DNA of 64,000 nucleotides from Kordiimonas marina (GTDB lineage Bacteria; Pseudomonadota; Alphaproteobacteria; Sphingomonadales; Kordiimonadaceae), in contig NZ_JAINDF010000008.1 in the NCBI RefSeq assembly GCF_023006325.1, forward strand, positions 62,001 to 126,000, given 5' to 3'. Numbering within the stretch: the first letter of the stretch is position 1; the number at the start of each line of letters is the position of its first letter. The notes below the pieces were generated by a model. That model was not told the DNA's origin. It ran no database searches and saw only the letters and a program-made list of their open reading frames with translations. Shown in pieces: positions 26,725 through 34,558 of the stretch. The position numbers and the translations under genes are program-made.

Positions 26725-27747
26725 TTACCCCCGGCCGCAGGATTGGCGGACGATCAGCTCGGTCGGCATGGTGACATGGCCGATTGCCTCGCCGTTCAGC
26801 ACCTTGACCAGATTCTGCACCAGCAGCTTGCCGCCTTCGCGGATGTCCTGCTTGATGGTGGTCAGGCCCGGGGTTGAGAAAACCGCGAGCGGGTTGTCGT
26901 CGAAGCCGACAATGGCGATGTCTTCCGGCACGCGGATGCCCGCTTCCGACAGGCGCTTCATCACCCCAAGCGCGATATTGTCGCTGACGCAGAAGACGGC
27001 GTCGCATTCGCGGTGTTCGCCCAGCAGCACCTTGTCGGCTTTTTCATAGCCGTCCGAGCGCGAAAAGTCGGTCGGGATGACGAGGCTTTCGTCATAGGGG
27101 ATACCGGCTTCTTCAAGGGCGCGCCTGTAGCCTTCCCAGCGGTGTTCCATTTCCGGGTGGCGGATATCGCCGAGGAAGGCGATATGCTTGCGGCCGTTCT
27201 CGATCAGCAGTTTGGTGGCGTCATAGCCGCCCTGGCGGTTGTCACTGCCGACGGTGAAATAATCATGGTCCTCAACCTCGGCGCCCCAGACGATGAAGGG
27301 CGCCTTGGAGGCCGCCAACCGGTCGAGCCGCGGGTCGTTGCGGCCCTGGCCGATGATGATCAGCCCGTCGGCGCGCTTGGATTCGAGATAATAGGCGCCA
27401 AGGTCTGCCACATCGTGCGGGTTGGTGGAAAGCAGCAGGTCATAGCCCTGGTTTGCGGCCTCGTCGGCGATCGAACCGAGGAGCACCATCAGAAAGGCGT
27501 CTGAAACTTCGTGCCCCCATTCACGGTCCACCAAGAGGACGACGGCGAGCGTGTGGGTTTTCTTGAGACGGAAGTTGCGGGCGGCGGCATTGATCTTGTA
27601 ATTATGCTCGCGCGCGATGTCCTGCACCCGCTTGCGGGTCTTTTCGTTGATGAGCGGACTATCCTTGAGCGAACGGGAAACCGTTGCTTCAGACACGCCT
27701 GCAAGGCGTGCGATATCCGACATTGTTAGATTTTTGTCCCTCTTCAT
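26725..27747 (-). CDS. LacI-family repressor of the maltose-type locus
   Basis: A 340-residue LacI/GalR regulator. The helix-turn-helix (MSDIARLAGVSEATVSRSLK) lies at residues 9-28, a hinge near 50-65 follows, and a periplasmic-binding-like sugar domain extends to the C-terminal TELIVRQSCGRG. The start is taken as the ATG at 27745-27747; the ATG at 27723, nearer to an AGAGGG sequence, is an alternative that still keeps the DNA-binding domain. It is divergent from the TonB receptor, with two CAATCGATTG palindromes between, and a third copy lies at the MFS/phosphorylase promoters. It is the obvious candidate to bind all three, probably released by maltose or glucose (inference). Confidence 0.93.
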   Translation of the reverse strand: MKRDKNLTMSDIARLAGVSEATVSRSLKDSPLINEKTRKRVQDIAREHNYKINAAARNFRLKKTHTLAVVLLVDREWGHEVSDAFLMVLLGSIADEAANQGYDLLLSTNPHDVADLGAYYLESKRADGLIIIGQGRNDPRLDRLAASKAPFIVWGAEVEDHDYFTVGSDNRQGGYDATKLLIENGRKHIAFLGDIRHPEMEHRWEGYRRALEEAGIPYDESLVIPTDFSRSDGYEKADKVLLGEHRECDAVFCVSDNIALGVMKRLSEAGIRVPEDIAIVGFDDNPLAVFSTPGLTTIKQDIREGGKLLVQNLVKVLNGEAIGHVTMPTELIVRQSCGRG

Positions 27748-27799
27748 GGAGATAAATATAGGCGCAGGAAGGGCAAAGTCGAGAGATATTACAGTTTTT

Positions 27800-27850
27800 T
27801 TGCAATCGATTGAAATTTGGGTTGCAATCGATTGCATTCGAGCGTAGCCA
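27800..27850. promoter_or_regulatory. Paired CAATCGATTG operators before the TonB receptor
   Basis: TTGCAATCGATTGAAA (27800-27815) and TTGCAATCGATTGCAT (27822-27837) have centres 22 bp apart, about two helical turns. They lie between the divergent LacI gene and TonB receptor. TTGCAA at 27822-27827 with TAGCCA 17 bases later is a promoter candidate toward the receptor. The core matches the operator at 23501-23516. Confidence 0.8.
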
Positions 27851-27960
27851 TTATGCACTAGCGGTAACCCTTGTGATTCGGAACCTTGGTCGGAAGTCCG
27901 GATCGTCCCCTGGGGATCAAAAGCTGCTAACGGGAAACAAACCGCAGGCGTGGGAGGGCC

Positions 27961-30249
27961 ATGAACATGCGTATTATGAATAAAACTATGATTTCCACTG
28001 TGGCGATGGCGACGGCGCTGTCGTTCGCATCGACGGGCGCCTATGCGCAGGACCAGCAAAAAGCGGCTGGCGCCAAGGCGAAAAAAGACGACAAGGCGGT
28101 TGAAGAAATCGTCGTGCTCGGTACCCCGGGCGGTGCCGGTGTCAAGAAAATGGACGCCAGCTTCGCTATCACCACCATGAACCAGGACCAGGTTGACCAG
28201 GCCGGGCCGAAGAGCACCGCTGAAGTGCTGACGCTGGTGCCGGGTGTCTGGACCGAAAGCTCGGGCGGTGTCGCAGGCGCCAACATCGATGTCCGCGGCC
28301 TGCCGGGTGGCGGCGATGCGCCGTTCGTGACCATGGCGATCAACGGTGCCCCGATTTACGGCACTGAGATGCTGTCCTTCATGGAGCAAAGCTCGCTCTT
28401 CCGCGTGGATGAAACCATCCGCACGACCGAAGCGCTGCGCGGCGGCCCGAACGCTGTCTTCTCGAACGGCGAGCCGGGCGTCACCATGAACTTCAACCTC
28501 AAGAAGGGTGGCGACAATACCGAAGGCCGGGTGAAATATACCGCGTCGGATTATGGCTCGAACCGGGTTGATGCCGTGCTGTCGGGCCCGCTCGGCAATG
28601 GCCTCTATTACATGGTTGGCGGCTATGTCCGCTCCTCGCCCGGTATCCGCGACGCCCAGTTCAATTCCGAAAAGGGCCACCAGATCACCGCTGAGCTGAC
28701 CAAGGAATTCGACAATGGCGAAGTGAACGTGTTCAGCCGCGTCACCGATGACCATGGCCAGTGGTACCTGCCGCAGGCTCTGAACTCCGGCAACGACCTC
28801 GGCACCTTCTCGCAGCTTGGCAACGCCACGCGCTTCGCGACGCTTCAGGTGAACGCCAACGGCGATATGAAGACCTATGATTTCGCCAACGGCCGCGGCT
28901 GGAAAGGCAGCGTTTCGGGCCTCAATGCCAACTTTGACCTCGGCGACGGCTGGAGCGTGAAGGACAATATGTCCTACACCAAGGGTGATGCCGACACATA
29001 CGGTTTCGTGCCCGATGGCGGCGCCATTCAGGTCAAGGACCTGGCGGCTGGTACGGCAACGACCACCGGCGGCGACGTTCTTGGCGGCAATGAGTGGATC
29101 CAGAACTATGGCCACTGGGTTGTGCAGAAGCAGATCGAAAGCTTCACCAACGACCTCAGCATCGCGAAGACCGTGGGCGACCACGACTTCACTTTCGGTT
29201 TCTATAAGGCCAGCTGGTCGTCGGACGATTTCTGGAGCCTCGGCAACTTTGCCCCGGTTCATAACGTCCAGAATGGTGACTCGCTTGACGGTACCAGCTG
29301 TCAGGACCTGCAGGCTGCGGGCTCCGGCTCGGGCTGCTGGGCATACGGCATCCAGTCCGCCGGTGAAGCCAAGGCCAACGCCATCTACGGTGCAGACAGC
29401 TGGCAGATCAATGACCGGTTGCGTTTCGATATCGGCCTGCGCCAGCAGTGGCTCGCGCTTGATTATGTGCTCGACAGCGGTCCCGGTTACCCGGACGGCA
29501 CGCGTGACCTGGACACGCACCTGACGACCAACGCCTTCTCCTACACCGGCGCCCTGAACTATGACGTCAGTGAAGACCTGGGCGTGTTCGTGCGTTATTC
29601 CAAAGGCTCGCGCTTCCCGAACTTCGACGATATCCGCAACGGTGGTGGCACCGCAGCGATCTTCGGTATCAAGCAGCTCGAAGGCGGCATCAAATATTCG
29701 TCGGACAATGTCGGCCTGTTCGCCACTGTCTTCTACAACAAGAACGACAGCTTCTCCGGCGTGGTCGGCAGCACCATCCCGAACGAAGCCTTCAAGACCC
29801 GCGCTCTCGGCGTCGAGCTTGACGGTCACGTGACCTACGGTGCCTTCAACCTGGCCTTTATCGGCACGCTGCAGGACGCCAAGATCACCGCTTCCTCGAC
29901 CGCGGCCAACATCGACAACCAGGTACTGCGTCAGCCGAAATGGCAGTTCCGCCTTGCGCCGAGCTATGACATTCCGGTCGGCAGTGCTACGGCGACCATC
30001 TACGGTGCCGCCCAGTTCGTTGGCGACCGTTGGGGCGATAACGCCAACACCAACAAGCTCTCGGGCTACACCAAGATCGACATGGGCGTGAAAGTGACCA
30101 TGGAATCCGGCCTGTTCTTCCATGTCCATGCGGACAACCTGAACAACAGCCACGGCCTGACCGAAGCCGATCCGCGTTCCGCGGCATCGCCGAACGGCCG
30201 CGCGATCCTGGGTCGCTCGATCAACTTCAGTGTCGGGTACGATTTCTAA
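27961..30249 (+). CDS. TonB-dependent receptor of the maltose-type locus
   Basis: A 762-residue outer-membrane transporter with a signal peptide ending GAYA (residue 29), an EEIVVLG TonB-box-like segment near 48-54, a plug domain (STAEVLTLVPGVW; the usual VRGL and ALRGGPNAVFSNGEPGVTMN) and a beta-barrel ending in SVGYDF. The leader GGGAGGG lies 3-4 bases before the first ATG and about 10 before the second (27967), so translation may start at MRIMNK. Neighbouring genes encode a LacI repressor, an MFS permease and a GH65 phosphorylase, so the ligand is probably maltose or maltodextrins, as for the MalA receptor of Caulobacter (inference). A terminator follows at 30326. Confidence 0.92.
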   Translation: MNMRIMNKTMISTVAMATALSFASTGAYAQDQQKAAGAKAKKDDKAVEEIVVLGTPGGAGVKKMDASFAITTMNQDQVDQAGPKSTAEVLTLVPGVWTESSGGVAGANIDVRGLPGGGDAPFVTMAINGAPIYGTEMLSFMEQSSLFRVDETIRTTEALRGGPNAVFSNGEPGVTMNFNLKKGGDNTEGRVKYTASDYGSNRVDAVLSGPLGNGLYYMVGGYVRSSPGIRDAQFNSEKGHQITAELTKEFDNGEVNVFSRVTDDHGQWYLPQALNSGNDLGTFSQLGNATRFATLQVNANGDMKTYDFANGRGWKGSVSGLNANFDLGDGWSVKDNMSYTKGDADTYGFVPDGGAIQVKDLAAGTATTTGGDVLGGNEWIQNYGHWVVQKQIESFTNDLSIAKTVGDHDFTFGFYKASWSSDDFWSLGNFAPVHNVQNGDSLDGTSCQDLQAAGSGSGCWAYGIQSAGEAKANAIYGADSWQINDRLRFDIGLRQQWLALDYVLDSGPGYPDGTRDLDTHLTTNAFSYTGALNYDVSEDLGVFVRYSKGSRFPNFDDIRNGGGTAAIFGIKQLEGGIKYSSDNVGLFATVFYNKNDSFSGVVGSTIPNEAFKTRALGVELDGHVTYGAFNLAFIGTLQDAKITASSTAANIDNQVLRQPKWQFRLAPSYDIPVGSATATIYGAAQFVGDRWGDNANTNKLSGYTKIDMGVKVTMESGLFFHVHADNLNNSHGLTEADPRSAASPNGRAILGRSINFSVGYDF

Positions 30250-30325
30250 GCACATCGTACCAGCGCTCGCGGCATCCTCATGGGGGTGCCGCCGCATTCT
30301 GTATTTCCCGAATTATGGGGCCTGG

Positions 30326-30368
30326 GCGCTGTTCTTCCTTCTTGAAAGGGGTGCAGCGCTCTTTTTTA
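30326..30368 (+). terminator. Terminator after the TonB receptor
   Basis: GCGCTG (30326-30331) pairs with CAGCGC (30354-30359), followed by TCTTTTTTATT. An additional GCGGCA/TGCCGC hairpin lies upstream near 30269-30292. The secreted glycosidase-like gene begins 52 bases further on, so it either needs read-through or has its own promoter. Confidence 0.65.
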
Positions 30369-30420
30369 TTCTCAGGCACCCGGTCACGCGGGTGGGGCAC
30401 GAAACGGATGAGGTGAGACT

Positions 30421-32454
30421 ATGCGGCGCGCTTTAGCTGGACTGGCTTTCTCCCTGGTCGCCGCAGCGGCGCTGACGGTGCCGGTTGAGGCGCAGGTACA
30501 GGCACCGCTCCGTTTCGATATCCACGAAGGCAACGGCGATAACGCCTTCTTCTCATCGGGGCCGGTGGCGGCGCACCTGATGCTGACCTCGGGGGATCAT
30601 CCCCGGCTCATCGTCGCCTTCCCGGCGGGCAACAGCGGCGCCGGGGTGTTTTTTGAAGGCACAGCTAAAGAGGTCGTCTGGCGCAGGACAGCGCCGATCA
30701 AAGCGGCGGGGCGGACCTTGGCCAATGGGGTTGCGCTTCATGGCATTCGGGCTCAACTCAGCGCCGATACATCCCGCCTGGTCATAAACCGCGCCGATGT
30801 CGGCAGCCTGCGCTTCATCCGCGAGGCGGTGGATATGACGACCGTGGCGGTCCGGCCGGACGTTAAACCGACCGTCAAGGGGGGTGCGGTTTCCTGGGTG
30901 CGGGAACGTGCCGATCAACGCAGCCGCTATGTGCTGACACTTAAAGTTCTGAACGGCACCGCGCAGGTTGGGGCGGATGGCCGTGTGACGCTGGTAGCCA
31001 ACGGTGGCGCGCCGCTCAAAATCACGCTCACCGCGCTCACGGGCGACACACCGCTCGATGCGATAAGGCGCGACAGGCTGCTGAAAGCCGGGGCGGCGGA
31101 TATGCCGCGGCTTGAGAATGTGCTTGGCTTCCTCGCTTACCGGCAGAAGCTGCTCGCTGGGTCCTGGCGCTTCCTGACCTATTTCGGGCGGGACACGCTC
31201 CTCACCGTCAAGCTTCTGATGCCGGTTCTCGGCCGGGAGGCGGTGGAGGCGGGGCTTGGCTCGGTGATTGAGCGGGTGAACGCGCAGGGCGAGGTCGCGC
31301 ATGAAGAAGCCATCGGTGAACTGGCGGTTCTCCATAACCTGAAGACCACGGGCAAGCCCGATGTCACGCCTTATTACGACTATGCCATGGTCGACGATAA
31401 CCTGATGCTGCTGCCGGTGCTGGCGGCTTATCTCGATACCCTCACGCCTGCGGACGCGCGCACTTTCCTGCAGCAGGAAACCTCGTCCGGGCAGCGCTAC
31501 GCCAGCATTGTCGCGCGCAATGCCGCCTTTGTGCTGGCGTCCGCGAAACCGTTCGCCGAGGTGCCGGTGACGGCGAACCTCATTGCCCTCAAGCCCGGGC
31601 AGGTGCACGGGGACTGGCGCGACAGCGAAGAAGGCCTGGGCCATGGCCGCTACCCCTATGATGTCAATACCGTCTTGATGCCCGCGGCCCTGAAGGCGAT
31701 TGCCGATATGCGCACGCGCGGCTTCCTGGGCGGTCCTGCGGGGGAGGCGATGACGCTTGCTTCCGTCTGGCAGCGGGAAGCGGTCAAGCCCTTCGGTGTG
31801 ACTGTGCCGTCCGACAAGGCGGCGGCGGACGTGAAGGCCTATGCCTCGGCGGAGGGTGTTCCGGCCCAGACGGCACTTGAAAGCATCAAGGACGCGGATG
31901 TGCATTTCCAGGCGCTGTCGCTGGATGCCGACGGCAAGCCGATTCCGGTTGAACAATCCGATGACGGCTTCGGCCTGTTGTTCGGCGATCCCGCCCCGGC
32001 GGTGCTTAACCGCGCGCTGGAGACCATCGAGCGGCCGTTCCCGGCAGGGCTGATGACCCCGGTGGGGCTGTTCGTCGCCAACCCGGTTTATGCCGATAAG
32101 GCGACCCAGAAGCTGTTCACGCCCGGCAATTACCACGGCACGGTCGTCTGGTCCTGGCAGCAGGCCATGTGGGTGGCGGGGATCAGGCGCCAGCTGAAGC
32201 GCAAGGATTTGGACGCGCCGATGAAAGCGCGGCTCGCCCACGCCGAATGCCGCCTGTGGCGCGCGATCGACGCCACCAAGGATTACCGGAACAGCGAGCT
32301 ATGGTCCTGGGGCTATAAGGACGGCCATTACAAGGTGGAACCCTTCGGCCAGCGCGCGGGCGATATTACCGAATCGAACGCCGCCCAGCTGTGGAGCACG
32401 GTGTTTCTGGGCCTGCGGCCACCTGAGATGATGTCAGACACATGTGCTGAGTGA
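30421..32454 (+). CDS. Secreted six-hairpin glycosidase-like protein, function unassigned
   Basis: A 677-residue protein with a signal peptide (residues 1 to about 24, ending VEA). After a beta-rich N-terminal region (to about residue 215), a helical domain contains SWRFLTYFGRDTLLTVKLLM (FGRDT at 255-259). That motif recurs in (alpha/alpha)6 barrels of glycogen-debranching and GH63-like enzymes. GDWRDSEEGLGHGRYPYDVN, with acidic D401, E403 and E404, and WSWQQAMWVAGIRRQLKR continue the barrel. The candidates for catalysis are these acidic residues, but I cannot assign a family or substrate. It sits between the maltose-type TonB receptor and a GntR gene, so an alpha-glucan trimming role in the periplasm is plausible. 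The ribosome site GAGGTGAG precedes the ATG. Confidence 0.75.
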   Translation: MRRALAGLAFSLVAAAALTVPVEAQVQAPLRFDIHEGNGDNAFFSSGPVAAHLMLTSGDHPRLIVAFPAGNSGAGVFFEGTAKEVVWRRTAPIKAAGRTLANGVALHGIRAQLSADTSRLVINRADVGSLRFIREAVDMTTVAVRPDVKPTVKGGAVSWVRERADQRSRYVLTLKVLNGTAQVGADGRVTLVANGGAPLKITLTALTGDTPLDAIRRDRLLKAGAADMPRLENVLGFLAYRQKLLAGSWRFLTYFGRDTLLTVKLLMPVLGREAVEAGLGSVIERVNAQGEVAHEEAIGELAVLHNLKTTGKPDVTPYYDYAMVDDNLMLLPVLAAYLDTLTPADARTFLQQETSSGQRYASIVARNAAFVLASAKPFAEVPVTANLIALKPGQVHGDWRDSEEGLGHGRYPYDVNTVLMPAALKAIADMRTRGFLGGPAGEAMTLASVWQREAVKPFGVTVPSDKAAADVKAYASAEGVPAQTALESIKDADVHFQALSLDADGKPIPVEQSDDGFGLLFGDPAPAVLNRALETIERPFPAGLMTPVGLFVANPVYADKATQKLFTPGNYHGTVVWSWQQAMWVAGIRRQLKRKDLDAPMKARLAHAECRLWRAIDATKDYRNSELWSWGYKDGHYKVEPFGQRAGDITESNAAQLWSTVFLGLRPPEMMSDTCAE

Positions 32455-32508
32455 GACGTTTTGGGTTTCCCCGGCGTCACGCTGGGGCAGTTACGAGTAC
32501 CCAAAGCA

Positions 32509-32542
32509 GGGCGCCGCATCCGACCAGCGGCGCCCTTTCTTT
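32509..32542 (+). terminator. Terminator after the six-hairpin gene
   Basis: A perfect 9-bp stem, GGGCGCCGC (32509-32517) with GCGGCGCCC (32527-32535), has a 9-base loop and a TTTCTTT tail. It lies between convergent genes, 54 bases after the glycosidase-like stop. Confidence 0.85.
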
Positions 32543-32570
32543 ATGCGCGCCGGCCCCGGGAAAGACGCGC

Positions 32571-33227
32571 TCAGTCGTTTTCCTTGAGGTGGTCCAGAAG
32601 GTCATCCTTGGCGTCGGCGATATGGTCCCGGAGGAGCTTCAGGGCCGCGTCCCGGCTTTTCTGTTCGCACAGGTCGATGAGCGCGCTGTGCTCCTCATTG
32701 GCGCGCAGGCGGTTTTCTTCCGAAAGCGACAGCTGGATGCGGACATAGCGGTCGACATTGCCGTGGATCTTCTTGACGAGGTCGAGCGTGTTCGGCCGGT
32801 TCGCCGGGCTATATAGCTCGGCATGGAACTGCCAGTTATGGTCGCTCCATTTCGCCGGGCTCGCGGCATCCATGCGTTCGACCGCACGGCGGGCACGGGT
32901 GAAGGTGTCTTCGGTCATATTGTCGAGCGCGCGGCCGAGCAACTCGCATTCCAGCGTGGCGCGGATATCGAAAAATTCGTCGATCTCGGCCAGCGTCAGG
33001 CGCGAGACCACGGTGCCCTTATAGGGCACGTTGACGACAAGGCCTTCGGCTTCGAGCTGCTGGAAGGCTTCGCGCACCGGAATCCGGCTGACGCCAAGCT
33101 TTTTCGCGACCTCTTCCTGGCGCAGCTGTTCGCCCAGGTCGTAACTGCCGCTCAGGATCATATCCCTCAGCGCATCCGCAACCTGGACCGCCAGCGATTT
33201 ACGCTCAACAAGTGGGGCTTTCGCCAT
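32571..33227 (-). CDS. GntR-family regulator (FadR/VanR-type)
   Basis: A 218-residue regulator. The winged helix-turn-helix (residues about 8-75) includes LGEQLRQEEVAKKLGVSRIP and VREAFQQLEAEGLV, and the C-terminal all-helical FCD domain carries metal-binding-type motifs (FFDIRATLECELL, then DHNWQFHAELY and NEEHSALIDLCEQKS). The ATG at 33225-33227 has GAGG upstream; the in-frame extension to 33275 lacks one. No divergent metabolic gene adjoins it; upstream is a 425-base AT-rich interval before a pentapeptide-repeat gene. FCD-type regulators usually sense organic acids. The target is unknown. Confidence 0.92.
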   Translation of the reverse strand: MAKAPLVERKSLAVQVADALRDMILSGSYDLGEQLRQEEVAKKLGVSRIPVREAFQQLEAEGLVVNVPYKGTVVSRLTLAEIDEFFDIRATLECELLGRALDNMTEDTFTRARRAVERMDAASPAKWSDHNWQFHAELYSPANRPNTLDLVKKIHGNVDRYVRIQLSLSEENRLRANEEHSALIDLCEQKSRDAALKLLRDHIADAKDDLLDHLKEND

Positions 33228-33652
33228 CAGAAAACCTCGTTTATAAGGGGGCGCCGGCCTCCCGTTTGTGGCCATCCAGGCCGGCCACCGAAAAGTCCAA
33301 AATAAATTTACGTCATGCTTGCGTGCCAGTGTGGCCTATTTTTATACAATATCCAATATCATCGTTGAGGCATATAGGGGCTTTTGCGCATATATGTCCG
33401 AAATATTGTGGAAAAACAACTTATTGGAAAGGGTGTTTCGGGGGTGGCCCGCATCAGGAATGCCAGCGTATCCCTGGTGTATCCTGGGCTGAAGGCATAC
33501 AGGGCGGCCAAAATGATCCGCTAAAGTTGTTAAAATTTTAGGCAATCCTTTACCGATTGCTCACGGCCCGCCGTTAAGCTGGTTTTTGCGGATACGCACA
33601 AGGGCCTTTCGGGCCGGAATTCAACCTATCGCTTATCGGACCGGGGACGACA
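33228..33652. other. AT-rich intergenic region between GntR and pentapeptide genes
   Basis: This 425-base interval is noticeably richer in A+T than the flanks (33300-33550). It contains TATACAAT at about 33350, possibly a -10 element, and a short direct repeat of GTATCCYKGG near 33470-33491 with a later GGCATACAGG. Overlapping short open frames have no credible product. Nothing can be assigned with confidence; it may hold the divergent promoters and GntR sites. Confidence 0.4.
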
Positions 33653-34282
33653 ATGGACCTGAAAACGCTGACCAATATGTTTCCCCTTCATACCCTGATC
33701 ATGGGGGAGCAGTTCGCGCAGGAAAGCATTACAGCCCTCAAGGTCAGAAGCGTTATCCGTTGGTCCGAAACCCTGTTCGTCAATTGCGACTTCTCTGAAG
33801 CGCAGCTGCATATGCTGTTGATGAACGACGTCATCTTTTTCGATTGCGATTTCTCCGGCGCCAACTTCACTGCCTGCGATATCGACGGTTGCGAATTCAT
33901 CAGCTGCAACCTCACATGCAGCAATTTCGAAGGCGCCAGCGTGCGGGACACCAGCTTTACCGATTGTGTGATCGGCGGCATCGCCGGGCCGATGGATATG
34001 TCCAGCTGCATCTTCACCAATGTGCGCTATTCGCGCCATATCCCGATCACGTCGCGCGCACCTTATTATGTGGTCAGCACCGAAAGCAGTCCGCTTTATA
34101 TTTTCCGGACAGGCGATGAGTGGCGCATCCACAGCCAGGGCACGCGGTTGATCGTTCCCGGCATCAGCCTCAAGGAAACCTCCGAGCCCTACCGCAGTAT
34201 CATCCTCGGCCTGTTGCAGCAGGAACTGAGTGCGCGCCGCCCCGACCTCTCCCGCGAAGACCTCGTGGCCGCCGAAAGCTGA
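33653..34282 (+). CDS. Pentapeptide-repeat protein, unknown function
   Basis: A 209-residue soluble protein with no signal peptide. Residues about 40-125 form quasi-repeats of five (CDFSG-ANFTA-CDIDG-CEFIS-CNLTC-SNFEG-ASVRD), with a central Phe/Leu/Ile as in the right-handed quadrilateral beta-helix of pentapeptide proteins. It is rich in cysteine at the first repeat position. A non-repeat C-terminal part (about 130-209) has aromatic strands (YYVVSTESSPLYIFRTGDEW) and a helix. Some family members mimic DNA and protect gyrase, but most have no known role and nothing adjacent identifies this one. It sits alone between a GntR regulator and a sugar symporter. Confidence 0.8.
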   Translation: MDLKTLTNMFPLHTLIMGEQFAQESITALKVRSVIRWSETLFVNCDFSEAQLHMLLMNDVIFFDCDFSGANFTACDIDGCEFISCNLTCSNFEGASVRDTSFTDCVIGGIAGPMDMSSCIFTNVRYSRHIPITSRAPYYVVSTESSPLYIFRTGDEWRIHSQGTRLIVPGISLKETSEPYRSIILGLLQQELSARRPDLSREDLVAAES

Positions 34283-34375
34283 CCTGCCTGACGCGGTTTC
34301 TGTGGCCTGCCCCAAGGCTGTTTTCTCCACCCCCGTATATTTTTGGCTGAAACCCGCGGAATTCTGCCGTGAATG

Positions 34376-34405
34376 TTGACAGCGCTGTCACGCTGCGGCT
34401 ATCGT
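34376..34405 (+). promoter_or_regulatory. GACAGCGCTGTC operator (site 3 of 5), symporter-LacI promoter
   Basis: TGACAGCGCTGTCA is a perfect 14-bp palindrome at 34377-34390, the best of the five copies. It includes the -35-like TTGACA (34376-34381), and TATCGT follows at 34400-34405 after 18 bases. It lies 169 bases upstream of the symporter, whose downstream partner is a LacI gene; feedback on that gene would be autoregulation. Confidence 0.82.
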
Positions 34406-34558
34406 GGCGGCTCAATCTGGCGGGTGGTCCAACAGGGAAGGGCGGACCTCCACAATAGCCATTTCCTGCAACAGAGGTCGAAAAGACCCGGGAGGGAGAT
34501 GGTGCCCGGTACCAGAGGGTGGAACTTTTGCGCGTGAAGGCGCGGGGGAAGGGGAACT

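Noticed and set aside
27748-30297. Extension of the LacI frame across the TonB receptor to give 1190 residues
   Set aside because: The extra part is antisense to the receptor and precedes a normal LacI N-terminus, so the start near 27747 was used.
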